From the NCBI GenBank assembly GCA_026706225.1, contig JAPOZE010000285.1, forward strand, positions 1 to 5,451: 5,451 bases of DNA, given 5' to 3'. Shown here one piece after another: positions 1-5,451 of the stretch (its first letter is position 1; each line of letters opens with the position of its first letter). Below the pieces are notes generated by a model. It saw only the letters and a list, made by a program, of their open reading frames with translations, had not been told where the DNA came from and did no database searches. This stretch comes from Acidobacteriota bacterium. GTDB lineage: Bacteria; Acidobacteriota; Terriglobia; Versatilivoradales; Versatilivoraceae. Made by a program: the position numbers and the translations under genes.

Positions 1-243
1 GGAGGGCATGGGCCGGCTCGATGGATTGAGGTACTGAAAGGTCTCGATCAGAGTGTTGGAGCCCGGAACGGAGAAGAAGGTGGCGACCACTCTGGTGTCG
101 GCCAAACCCGCCCCGCGGCTGAACTCGCTGTCTTCGATCGATACCTCGAGGGAAATTTCAAGTCCGAGAGTTTCCGTGTAGAACCGCTTGGTCCTGGTCA
201 TGTCGGAAACCACGATGTTGGTGTGGTGGAGACCTTTGATCAT
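1..243 (-). CDS. VOC-family (glyoxalase/bleomycin-resistance fold) protein, partial, C-terminus beyond window
   Basis: Reading leftward from an ATG at 243, 81 codons are open to the window edge. The protein begins MIKGLHHTNIVVSDM and continues with FYTETLGLE (residues 21-29), the signature of the first beta-alpha-beta-beta-beta module of the vicinal oxygen chelate superfamily. His7 and Glu67 (in LIETFQY) sit where VOC enzymes place metal ligands. Known members include glyoxalase I, methylmalonyl-CoA epimerase, extradiol dioxygenases and antibiotic-binding proteins; the visible part does not decide among them. The start is supported by an AGGAG ribosome-binding site at 251-255, seven bases upstream. 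No signal peptide is present, so it should be cytosolic. It is transcribed divergently from the cyclase gene, which may mean shared control. Only the first module is visible, so length and the second metal half-site cannot be judged. Confidence 0.85.
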   Translation of the reverse strand, partial: MIKGLHHTNIVVSDMTRTKRFYTETLGLEISLEVSIEDSEFSRGAGLADTRVVATFFSVPGSNTLIETFQYLNPSSRPMPS

Positions 244-276
244 GGGTGCGCTCCTGAGGAAAAGTACAGGGCAGTG

Positions 277-286
277 ATGATATCAT
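277..286. promoter_or_regulatory. 10-bp perfect palindrome, candidate shared extended -10 or operator
   Basis: The sequence ATGATATCAT is its own reverse complement. It is centred at 281.5, the exact midpoint between the two divergent start codons (243 and 320). Because of the symmetry, TGATATCAT, an extended -10 motif, can be read on either strand, at 278-286 on plus and 285-277 on minus. On the plus side no good -35 is visible at 16-19 bases, so that promoter would rely on the extended -10. An operator for an unseen regulator is an alternative reading. Confidence 0.4.
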
Positions 287-305
287 GCGGCCCGTCATCG
301 GTCAG
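277..305 (-). promoter_or_regulatory. candidate sigma70-type promoter for the VOC gene
   Basis: On the minus strand, CTGACC (305-300, four of six matches to TTGACA) lies 17 bases from TATCAT (282-277, five of six matches to TATAAT). The -10 is preceded by TGA, giving an extended -10 (TGnTATCAT). The predicted start of transcription near 270 leaves a leader of about 27 bases that contains the AGGAG at 251-255. This is motif matching by eye, and promoter consensus in this organism is not known. Confidence 0.45.
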
Positions 306-306
306 G

Positions 307-313
307 AAAGGAG
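307..313 (+). promoter_or_regulatory. ribosome-binding site of the cyclase gene
   Basis: AAAGGAG lies six bases before the ATG at 320. It supports that start and therefore the inclusion of the signal peptide in the cyclase protein. Confidence 0.75.
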
Positions 314-319
314 CAGGTC

Positions 320-1294
320 ATGAGGCTGAATCGAAAGCTTGGTGTCATCCTATTGTCCGCGGCGGCGCTTGCCGGCGCCTGCATCTTCACCCAGGCCCAA
401 ACTCCGATCGGGAACAAGTGGTGGCCCTCCCGCTGGGGAGCCGAGGACCAGCGCGGCGCCGCCAACCTGATGACTCCGCAGCGGGCGCTGGAGGCGGCCA
501 GTCTCATCCGGAAGGGCCGCGTCTACCAGCTCGGCCGAATTTATGAGCACGGGATGCCCCTGCCGGGCAAGCGGCACTTCAGCCTCACCATTCCGGGCTC
601 ACCTTCCGATGGACCCAGCGGAAAAAACCGGATCGTCTCCCACGATGAAATGTTCTCCGGGGAGATCGGCCAGGTGGGAACCCAGCTCGACGGACTGGGA
701 CATGTCGGCGTGCGCTGGAATGGGGAGGACTATTTCTACAACGGTTTCCGGCGATCGGAGTTCGGTGACGCCTACGGGCTCAAGAAACTGGGCGTCGAGA
801 ACATCGGTGTGTTCTTTACCCGGGGGGTGCTGCTGGACGTTTCCGGCTACAAGTCGGTGCAGCGCCTGGAACCCGGCTACGCCATCACGGTGGAGGATCT
901 GGAGGGGACACTGCGCTCCCAGGGAACGCAGATCCAGCAAGGCGACGCGGTCTTTATCCACACCGGACACGGACAACTGTGGATGAAGGACAACGACGTC
1001 TACGGGTCGGGCGAGCCCGGAATCGGCCGGGAGGCAGCCAAGTGGCTCATCCGGCGTGACATCGTCCTGGTAGGCGCCGACACCTGGGGCATCGAGGTGG
1101 TCCCCGTGGAAGACCCCGACCGCCCCTTCGAAATCCACCAGTGGCTGCTGGCCAGGCACGGCATCTACAACCTGGAGAATCTGGACCTGGCGGCACTGGC
1201 CGGCGACCGGGCCTATGAGTTCGCCTTCATTTTTGCTCCCTTGCGTCTGCGGGGCGCCACCGGCTCCCCGGGCAATCCGATCGCCGTTCGCTGA
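320..1294 (+). CDS. exported cyclase-family protein (kynurenine formamidase-like putative metal-dependent hydrolase)
   Basis: This 324-residue protein belongs to the cyclase family (PF04199 type), which includes kynurenine formamidase KynB and isatin hydrolase, enzymes that hydrolyse amide bonds using a bound metal. Residues 1-26 form a Sec signal peptide (basic MRLNRK, hydrophobic core, cleavage likely after TQA at 24-26), so it should act in the periplasm. Cys21 lies in LAGAC, a poor lipobox. Family hallmarks are WWPSRWGAEDQRGAANLMTP (34-53), the metal-motif region GTQLDGLGH (120-128), HTGHG (214-218), GADTWGIE (252-259), H273 and E286 near LLARHGIYNLENL, and a C-terminal PLRLRGATGSPGNPIAV. 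The KynB motif HxGTHxDxxxH is here QxGTQxDxxxH: D124 and H128 remain, but Q118 and Q122 replace His. To my knowledge, a GTQxDGLxH form occurs in a subgroup of the family, so this is probably a variant site rather than decay. The substrate is unknown. It is probably the first gene of an operon with the two genes that follow. Confidence 0.88.
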   Translation: MRLNRKLGVILLSAAALAGACIFTQAQTPIGNKWWPSRWGAEDQRGAANLMTPQRALEAASLIRKGRVYQLGRIYEHGMPLPGKRHFSLTIPGSPSDGPSGKNRIVSHDEMFSGEIGQVGTQLDGLGHVGVRWNGEDYFYNGFRRSEFGDAYGLKKLGVENIGVFFTRGVLLDVSGYKSVQRLEPGYAITVEDLEGTLRSQGTQIQQGDAVFIHTGHGQLWMKDNDVYGSGEPGIGREAAKWLIRRDIVLVGADTWGIEVVPVEDPDRPFEIHQWLLARHGIYNLENLDLAALAGDRAYEFAFIFAPLRLRGATGSPGNPIAVR

Positions 1295-1347
1295 GAGACT
1301 CGGACCTGGCGCCCGCGTCTGCCACGCCACAACCTCAATCCTGAATC

Positions 1348-3096
1348 ATGGCCTCCTCTTTACGGCTGGATCCGATCCGATTCGAAGTCATTCGAAACGC
1401 CTTGTTGGAAGCGACCGAAGAGATGTCGGTCTCGCTGCGCCGCAGCGCCTATTCCACCAATATCAAGACCCGAAACGACTTCTCCTGCGCCTTTTTCGAC
1501 CGCCGCCTTCGGCCCGTGGCTCAGGCCTTCAATCAACCGAACCACCTGGGCTCACTGGCTCTCAGCGTGCCCAGCGTAGTGCGCGCCTACGGCCCCCAAC
1601 GGCTCGGACCGGGAGACGCACTCATCGCCAACCATCCCTACCAGGGGGGAGTCCACCTCAACGACATTACCTTCATTTCGCCCGTTTTCCACCGGGACAG
1701 TCTCTTTGGCTATGTCGCCAACCTGGCCCACCACGTGGATGTCGGAGGCGGGGCCCCGGCCAGTGTCGGAGCCTTCCGGGAGGTGTTTCAGGAGGGCGTC
1801 ATCATCCCTCCGGTCAAAGTGGTGGAGAACGGGGAACTGGTGGAGGATGTGGTTCGGCTGGTTCTGGCCCAGATCCGCTCCAAGCACGAGACCGGCGGCG
1901 ACTTTCGAGCCCAGGTGGCAGCCAATCACACCGGGGCTCGTCGCTTGGCAGCGCTGATCGAGCGGCTGGGACTGGAAACGATCACCGAAGTTACCGAGGA
2001 ACTTCTCGAATACACCGAGCGGCGGACTCGAGCCGAGGTCGCCAAGCTTCCCCAGGGCGAATACAGCGCGGAGGGCGTGGTGGACAGCGACGGCTTCACC
2101 GACCACCCGGTGCGCCTGGCCGCCACAATCCGGTTTGAGGGCGCCCGGGGGGTTCGATTCGACATGACCGGCTCCGACCCCCAGAGGCGGGCGCCGGTCA
2201 ATTCCACCTACGCCCAAACCTATTCGGCCTGCGCCTACGTGCTGAAATCGCTGATCGATCCGGACCTGCCGGTCAACGACGGCTTCTACCGCCTCATGCG
2301 GATTGTGGCTCCGGCCGGCAGCGTGGTCCATTGCAGGCCGCCGGCTCCGGTGGTCGGGGGATGGGAAGTCCAGACCCGCCTGGCGGACGTGATGTTCAAG
2401 GCCCTGGCTCCCGCCCTTCCCGACGCAATGCCGGCAGGCACCAAGGCCATGCAGTGCCATGCCGGGTTCGGCGCCATCCATCCCGCCAGCGGCGAGTACT
2501 ACTGTTTCCTGGAAACCCTGGGCGGCGGCTACGGAGCCCGGGCAGCCAAGGATGGACCGGATGCCGTTCAGACCCATGGTCAGAACACCGAAAACGCACC
2601 CATAGAAGAGACAGAGTCCAACTATCCGGTGCGCATTCTGCGCTACGAGCTGGTCGACGATTCCGAGGGCGCCGGAACCTGCCGGGGCGGACTGGGCCTG
2701 CGCCGGGACTACCTGTTCACCGACCACGAGGTCTCCTTCACCATTCTGGCCGACCGGGAACGCTGGGGCCCGCACGGCCTCTTCGGCGGACTCCCGGGGC
2801 GCAGGGCCAGCTACCTGCTCAACCCCGGAGACCGGGAGGTTGAGCTGGGATCCAAGCAGACTCTGCAGCTCAATCCGGGCGAGATCGTCAGCTACCGAAC
2901 CTGCGGGGGCGGCGGGTACGGCCCCCCTCGCCGCCGTTCCACCCGGGCCGTGCTGCGGGACGTTCGGGACGGCAAGGTCAGTGCCGAAAGGGCCCGCAGC
3001 GTCTACGGGGTCGCCGTCGACACCGCCGCCTGGAAGGTGGACGCAGCCGAGACCCGCCGGCTGCGCCGCAAGGGCGATCCGGGCGGTTCGGCCTGA
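1348..3096 (+). CDS. hydantoinase B/oxoprolinase-family protein (HyuB-like subunit)
   Basis: This 582-residue, cytosolic protein has the usual length and the full motif series of HyuB, the partner subunit of HyuA in ATP-dependent N-methylhydantoinase, 5-oxoprolinase and related cyclic-amide hydrolases; acetone carboxylase is a relative. Motifs in order are DPIRFEVIRNALLEATEEM (8-26), RRSAYSTNIKTRNDFSCAFFD (31-51), NHPYQGGVHLND (95-106), AHHVDVGG (127-134), QIRSKHETGGDFRAQ (175-189), LETLGGGYGARAAKDG (388-403), NTENAPIEETES (413-424), GAGTCRGGLGLRRDY (441-455) and GGGGYGPP (520-527). The His and Asp residues of the second and third blocks are conserved in the family. The start is fixed by an in-frame TGA at 1342, two codons upstream, and family-typical sequence begins at once. 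No Shine-Dalgarno sequence is visible, which is odd among its neighbours. The HyuA partner, normally adjacent, is absent on both sides: a cyclase gene precedes by 53 bases and an M24 gene follows by 30. The exact substrate cannot be assigned. Confidence 0.93.
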   Translation: MASSLRLDPIRFEVIRNALLEATEEMSVSLRRSAYSTNIKTRNDFSCAFFDRRLRPVAQAFNQPNHLGSLALSVPSVVRAYGPQRLGPGDALIANHPYQGGVHLNDITFISPVFHRDSLFGYVANLAHHVDVGGGAPASVGAFREVFQEGVIIPPVKVVENGELVEDVVRLVLAQIRSKHETGGDFRAQVAANHTGARRLAALIERLGLETITEVTEELLEYTERRTRAEVAKLPQGEYSAEGVVDSDGFTDHPVRLAATIRFEGARGVRFDMTGSDPQRRAPVNSTYAQTYSACAYVLKSLIDPDLPVNDGFYRLMRIVAPAGSVVHCRPPAPVVGGWEVQTRLADVMFKALAPALPDAMPAGTKAMQCHAGFGAIHPASGEYYCFLETLGGGYGARAAKDGPDAVQTHGQNTENAPIEETESNYPVRILRYELVDDSEGAGTCRGGLGLRRDYLFTDHEVSFTILADRERWGPHGLFGGLPGRRASYLLNPGDREVELGSKQTLQLNPGEIVSYRTCGGGGYGPPRRRSTRAVLRDVRDGKVSAERARSVYGVAVDTAAWKVDAAETRRLRRKGDPGGSA

Positions 3097-3116
3097 ATTC
3101 CAACCAGTGAATACCC

Positions 3117-3121
3117 GGAGG
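3117..3121 (+). promoter_or_regulatory. ribosome-binding site that fixes a GTG start for the M24 gene
   Basis: GGAGG lies five bases before the GTG at 3127, inside the 30-base gap after the HyuB stop. It supports initiation at GTG rather than at the next in-frame ATG, which falls at residue 26 of the protein, inside the first helix. Confidence 0.7.
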
Positions 3122-3126
3122 TTCTC

Positions 3127-4278
3127 GTGGGCGAGGCTGACCTCAAGTCCAATCGACCTCAACCCGTCTCGCGAATCAACTGGTCCGGCCTGCAGCAGGC
3201 CATGGAGGCGGAAGGCCTGGAGGCGGTGGTGGCCGCTTCTCCCGAGAACTTCTTCTACCTGTCCAACTGCCTTCTTCTCTCTCAGCAGATCATACCGAGC
3301 CGCCTCTGTCTGACGATAGCCACCAGAGGAAGCTCCCCAACGGCTCTGGTCTGCTACTGCGAGGAGCGGCAGATGCGTCAGGATTCCTGGATCACCGACA
3401 TTCGCACCTACCTGGAATTTCAGGAACACCCCATGGCGGCGCTGGCCGAGACCTTGAAGGCAATGGGACTGGGCGAGGCCGCCATCGGCATCGAAAGGCA
3501 TTTCCTGACAGCCGCCGACGCCGACCGGCTTGGCCGAGAACTGCCCCGGGCCAGGCTGCGGAGCGCCGATCGGCTTTTCGACAGGGTGAGGGCCGTCAAG
3601 ACACCCGCCGAGCTGGATATACTCACCCGCGCGGCTTCCCTGACCGAGGGTGCCATCCAGGCCTCCTTCCAATCCGCCAGACCGGGCCAGTCGGAGAAAG
3701 TCGTGGCCGATGACCTGTTGGGACGCGTCCTTCAGGCCGGATCCACCTGGCAATGGATCACGCTGGCCGTGGGAGCCAATACCCGTGTCAACCACCCCTT
3801 CCCCAGTTCCAAGCCTTTGACTCCGGGGGAAATCCTGCGGGTGGACGTCGGTGGCACTTTTCAGGGTTACCAGTCGGACGTGGCCCGCACCGCCGCCATC
3901 GGCGCCGTCACCTCCGAGCAAGCCTCGGTGTATCGACGGCTCAGGGAAGCGCAGCGGCGGACCATCGAGACAGCCCGCCCCGGCGTCAGAGCCTGCGACC
4001 TCTATTTCACCTGCAGGCGCGAACTGGAGCGGCGGGCCCTGTCCATGACCAGCCAGGCGGCCGGCCACGGACTGGGCATCGGCATGCACGAGTTCCCGGT
4101 GGTGCACGGCCGGGAAGCGGCCGAGATCCAACCCGGCATGGTGCTTAACCTGGAACCGGCCGTTCTCGATTCCCAGGGCTTCCTCTACCATCTCGAAGAC
4201 CTCTTCGTGGTGACCGAAACCGCGCCCAGGATCCTGACCCGCCTGATGGACACCTCCGATCTGTTTGTCATCCGGTGA
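3127..4278 (+). CDS. M24-family metallopeptidase, Xaa-Pro peptidase-like
   Basis: This 383-residue protein has the two-domain layout of prolidase and aminopeptidase P. An N-terminal creatinase-like domain (about 17-155, with LEAVVAASPENFFYLSN at 31-47) is followed by a C-terminal pita-bread catalytic domain opening at RAVKTPAELDILTRAA (155-170). All five metal ligands of active M24 peptidases are present: D240 (RVDVGG), D251 (YQSDVART), H314 (AGHGLGIGMHE), E343 (LNLEPAV) and E357 (YHLEDLFVV). His223 (NHPFP) and His321 match further conserved active-site histidines. The complete set argues against creatinase, a relative that lacks bound metal. The expected role is removal of residues next to proline from peptides in the cytosol; no signal peptide is seen. 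It starts with GTG after a GGAGG, and the 30-base gap to HyuB suggests cotranscription. Dipeptidase (PepQ type) and aminopeptidase (PepP type) cannot be told apart by reading. Confidence 0.9.
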   Translation: MGEADLKSNRPQPVSRINWSGLQQAMEAEGLEAVVAASPENFFYLSNCLLLSQQIIPSRLCLTIATRGSSPTALVCYCEERQMRQDSWITDIRTYLEFQEHPMAALAETLKAMGLGEAAIGIERHFLTAADADRLGRELPRARLRSADRLFDRVRAVKTPAELDILTRAASLTEGAIQASFQSARPGQSEKVVADDLLGRVLQAGSTWQWITLAVGANTRVNHPFPSSKPLTPGEILRVDVGGTFQGYQSDVARTAAIGAVTSEQASVYRRLREAQRRTIETARPGVRACDLYFTCRRELERRALSMTSQAAGHGLGIGMHEFPVVHGREAAEIQPGMVLNLEPAVLDSQGFLYHLEDLFVVTETAPRILTRLMDTSDLFVIR

Positions 4279-4329
4279 CTCCAGTTCCGGGTGGAATGGC
4301 GTCCGGCTCTCACGACCTCCCGCCCGGGA

Positions 4330-4358
4330 TGGCGAGGCACGGACCAATCTGCTAAGAT
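4330..4358 (+). promoter_or_regulatory. candidate promoter for the oxidoreductase gene
   Basis: TGCTAAGAT (4350-4358) is an extended -10, with TAAGAT matching five of six consensus positions. A weak -35, TGGCGA (4330-4335, three of six), lies 17 bases upstream. It falls in the 127-base gap after the M24 stop, where a separate transcript could begin, and would give a leader of about 40 bases. Confidence 0.35.
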
Positions 4359-4392
4359 CATCTCAAGTATCGACCTGCCGGCAACAACCCCA

Positions 4393-4398
4393 GGGGAG
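4393..4398 (+). promoter_or_regulatory. ribosome-binding site of the oxidoreductase gene
   Basis: GGGGAG lies seven bases before the ATG at 4406. It supports that start, and with it the twin-arginine signal at the very N-terminus of the protein. Confidence 0.65.
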
Positions 4399-4405
4399 AC
4401 AAGCC

Positions 4406-5451
4406 ATGGATAGAAGACACTTCTTTCTGCAATCGGCCGCACTGACGCTGGCGGCCACCGGACTGCAATGCACGGGCTCCCAGGGGCTGACGGGCCCCAG
4501 CCAGGCCGCCGGCCGCAAGGAAAAACACCGGGTGGCCATTATCGGTTGCGGGCGGATGGGCCAGTACTACGCGGAAGTCTATCGCGCCATGCCCGACACC
4601 GAGCTGGTAGCCATCGCCGAGTGGAACGAGGAGCGGCGCAAGGTGGTCGGCGAGCGCTTCGGAGTCAAGGCGCTCTACAAGGACGTGCACGGCATGCTGA
4701 AGGAGGTGGTGCCCGACATCGCCGCCGTCATCACCCCCACCAAGTTCATGAAGGATGCGGTCATCGCCTGCGCCGAGGCTGGAGTCAAAGGGGTCTCCAC
4801 CGACAAACCCATCGCGGCCCGCTTGTCGGACGCCGACGCCATGGTGGAGGCCTGCAAGCAGCGGGGCGTGGTTTTTGCCGGGGGCAACCTGCAGCGGGCC
4901 AAGTGGAACGTCCAGGAGGCCGGCCGACAGTTGAACGGAGGCAAATGGGGCACGCTTCAGGGAGCTTCGATTCACGGTTTCGGCGGCGAGATCTCCGGCG
5001 GAGGCTGCCAGCATCTCTCGGTCCTGCGGCTTTTCGCCGGAGCGGAAGTACGGGAGTTGATTGCCTGGGGCACCCCCCTGGAAACGCTGGCTCCGGAGAA
5101 AGACGACGCCGGGCTGATCATCAACGGCCTCTTCCACCTGGATTCCGGACTGGAGGCTACGGTATTCGGCCAAAAGACTCCCTACAGCGGCGTCGAAGCC
5201 TGGACCGACGACGCCCTGGTCCGCTGGAACTGGAACGAGCCTCAGGTCTATATGGGGACGGACAGCAAGGGCGCCCGCCAGGAGGTGGACCCCCAATATG
5301 CTCCCAATCTCTGGCTGGACTACGTCAAGCAGACCAAGGGGACCATTCCCGGAACGGAACGAGCCCCCTGGTACGGAGACGACTACCTGGTCACGGCCAT
5401 TCGCTCCTTTCTGGATGCCGTGGACAAGGGACGGGAGTTGTTCATCTCGGG
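4406..5451 (+). CDS. Tat-exported Gfo/Idh/MocA-family oxidoreductase, partial, C-terminus beyond window
   Basis: The frame is open for 348 codons to the right edge. The N-terminus MDRRHFFLQSAALTLAATG carries paired arginines followed by a hydrophobic stretch, a twin-arginine signal, so the protein is probably exported folded with its cofactor, as is glucose-fructose oxidoreductase. The nucleotide-binding (Rossmann) domain starts at HRVAIIGCGRMGQYYAE (41-57), with the dinucleotide motif GCGRMG (47-52). Further family marks are VPDIAAVITPTKFM (102-115) and TDKPIA (132-137), whose Lys134 matches the catalytic lysine of the EKP motif. The C-terminal substrate domain contains GGGCQHLSVLRLFAG (198-212), with His203 as the likely catalytic histidine. 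The Asp that usually stands a few residues before or after this His is not seen. The family oxidises or reduces sugars, inositols and derivatives with NAD(P); no substrate can be named. A 127-base gap and a possible promoter suggest it is transcribed separately from the M24 gene. Confidence 0.9.
   Translation, partial: MDRRHFFLQSAALTLAATGLQCTGSQGLTGPSQAAGRKEKHRVAIIGCGRMGQYYAEVYRAMPDTELVAIAEWNEERRKVVGERFGVKALYKDVHGMLKEVVPDIAAVITPTKFMKDAVIACAEAGVKGVSTDKPIAARLSDADAMVEACKQRGVVFAGGNLQRAKWNVQEAGRQLNGGKWGTLQGASIHGFGGEISGGGCQHLSVLRLFAGAEVRELIAWGTPLETLAPEKDDAGLIINGLFHLDSGLEATVFGQKTPYSGVEAWTDDALVRWNWNEPQVYMGTDSKGARQEVDPQYAPNLWLDYVKQTKGTIPGTERAPWYGDDYLVTAIRSFLDAVDKGRELFIS

Noticed and set aside
340..385. 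Lipoprotein signal (LAGAC, Cys21) in the cyclase
   Set aside because: The residues before Cys21 (A-G-A) fit the lipobox poorly, and a signal peptidase I site after TQA at residue 26 looks better.
599..1330. A 243-codon minus-strand open frame opposite the cyclase
   Set aside because: It is an antisense shadow of a well-supported cyclase gene, with low-complexity composition and no family signature.
1215..2138. A 307-codon plus-strand open frame overlapping the cyclase end and the HyuB start
   Set aside because: Its product is Arg/Gly/Ser/Pro-rich with no motif and is out of frame with HyuB, whose family motifs cover the same bases.
3127..4278. Creatinase as the identity of the M24 gene, suggested by its HyuB neighbour
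   Set aside because: All five metal ligands of active M24 peptidases (D240, D251, H314, E343, E357) are present, whereas creatinase has lost metal binding.
4287..4327. Inverted repeat CCGGGTGG / CCGCCCGG (8 pairs, one G-U) after the M24 stop, considered as a terminator
   Set aside because: The loop is 25 bases and no T-run follows, so it does not look like an intrinsic terminator. Such short GC pairings are expected by chance at this base composition.
1552..4347. A 931-codon open frame on the minus strand lying opposite both the HyuB and M24 genes
   Set aside because: Its product shows no recognisable family motifs and is rich in Gly, Ala, Arg and Pro, as expected of an antisense frame in a GC-rich genome. 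The opposite strand has two proteins with complete family signatures and proper starts.
4358..5296. A 312-codon minus-strand open frame opposite the oxidoreductase
   Set aside because: The plus strand encodes a clear Tat-signal Gfo/Idh/MocA protein with a ribosome-binding site. The antisense product has no recognised motif and would begin inside that gene.

Overview
This GC-rich window carries five protein genes and no RNA gene, mobile element, repeat array or CRISPR. Third codon positions are dominated by G and C. An exported cyclase, a hydantoinase-B protein, an M24 peptidase and a Tat-targeted Gfo/Idh/MocA oxidoreductase together resemble environmental Acidobacteriota or related GC-rich Gram-negative bacteria. 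That placement is an inference from protein style, not a marker-gene assignment.

Layout: positions 243 to 1 (minus strand) encode the N-terminal part of a VOC/glyoxalase-fold protein that runs off the left edge. A 76-base divergent intergenic region (244-319) separates it from a plus-strand series. In that series are a signal-peptide-bearing cyclase-family (kynurenine formamidase-like) hydrolase (320-1294), a HyuB-type hydantoinase/oxoprolinase subunit (1348-3096) and an M24 Xaa-Pro-peptidase-like metalloprotein starting with GTG (3127-4278). The gaps between them are 53 and 30 bases, so they probably form one operon. After a 127-base gap with a candidate promoter, a Tat-exported Gfo/Idh/MocA oxidoreductase starts at 4406 and runs off the right edge.

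How they may work together: the three middle genes all belong to families that hydrolyse amide or peptide bonds. Two of these families (cyclase and HyuB) include enzymes that open cyclic amides, and the third usually cleaves X-Pro bonds. A small catabolic route for a cyclic amide, imide or cyclic dipeptide is a reasonable hypothesis, but no substrate can be read from the sequence. The most notable details are an exactly centred palindrome that can serve as an extended -10 on both strands, a HyuB gene with no HyuA gene beside it, and a cyclase whose metal motif has Gln in place of two of the usual His residues. All the families are known; I see no clear evidence of a wholly new system.
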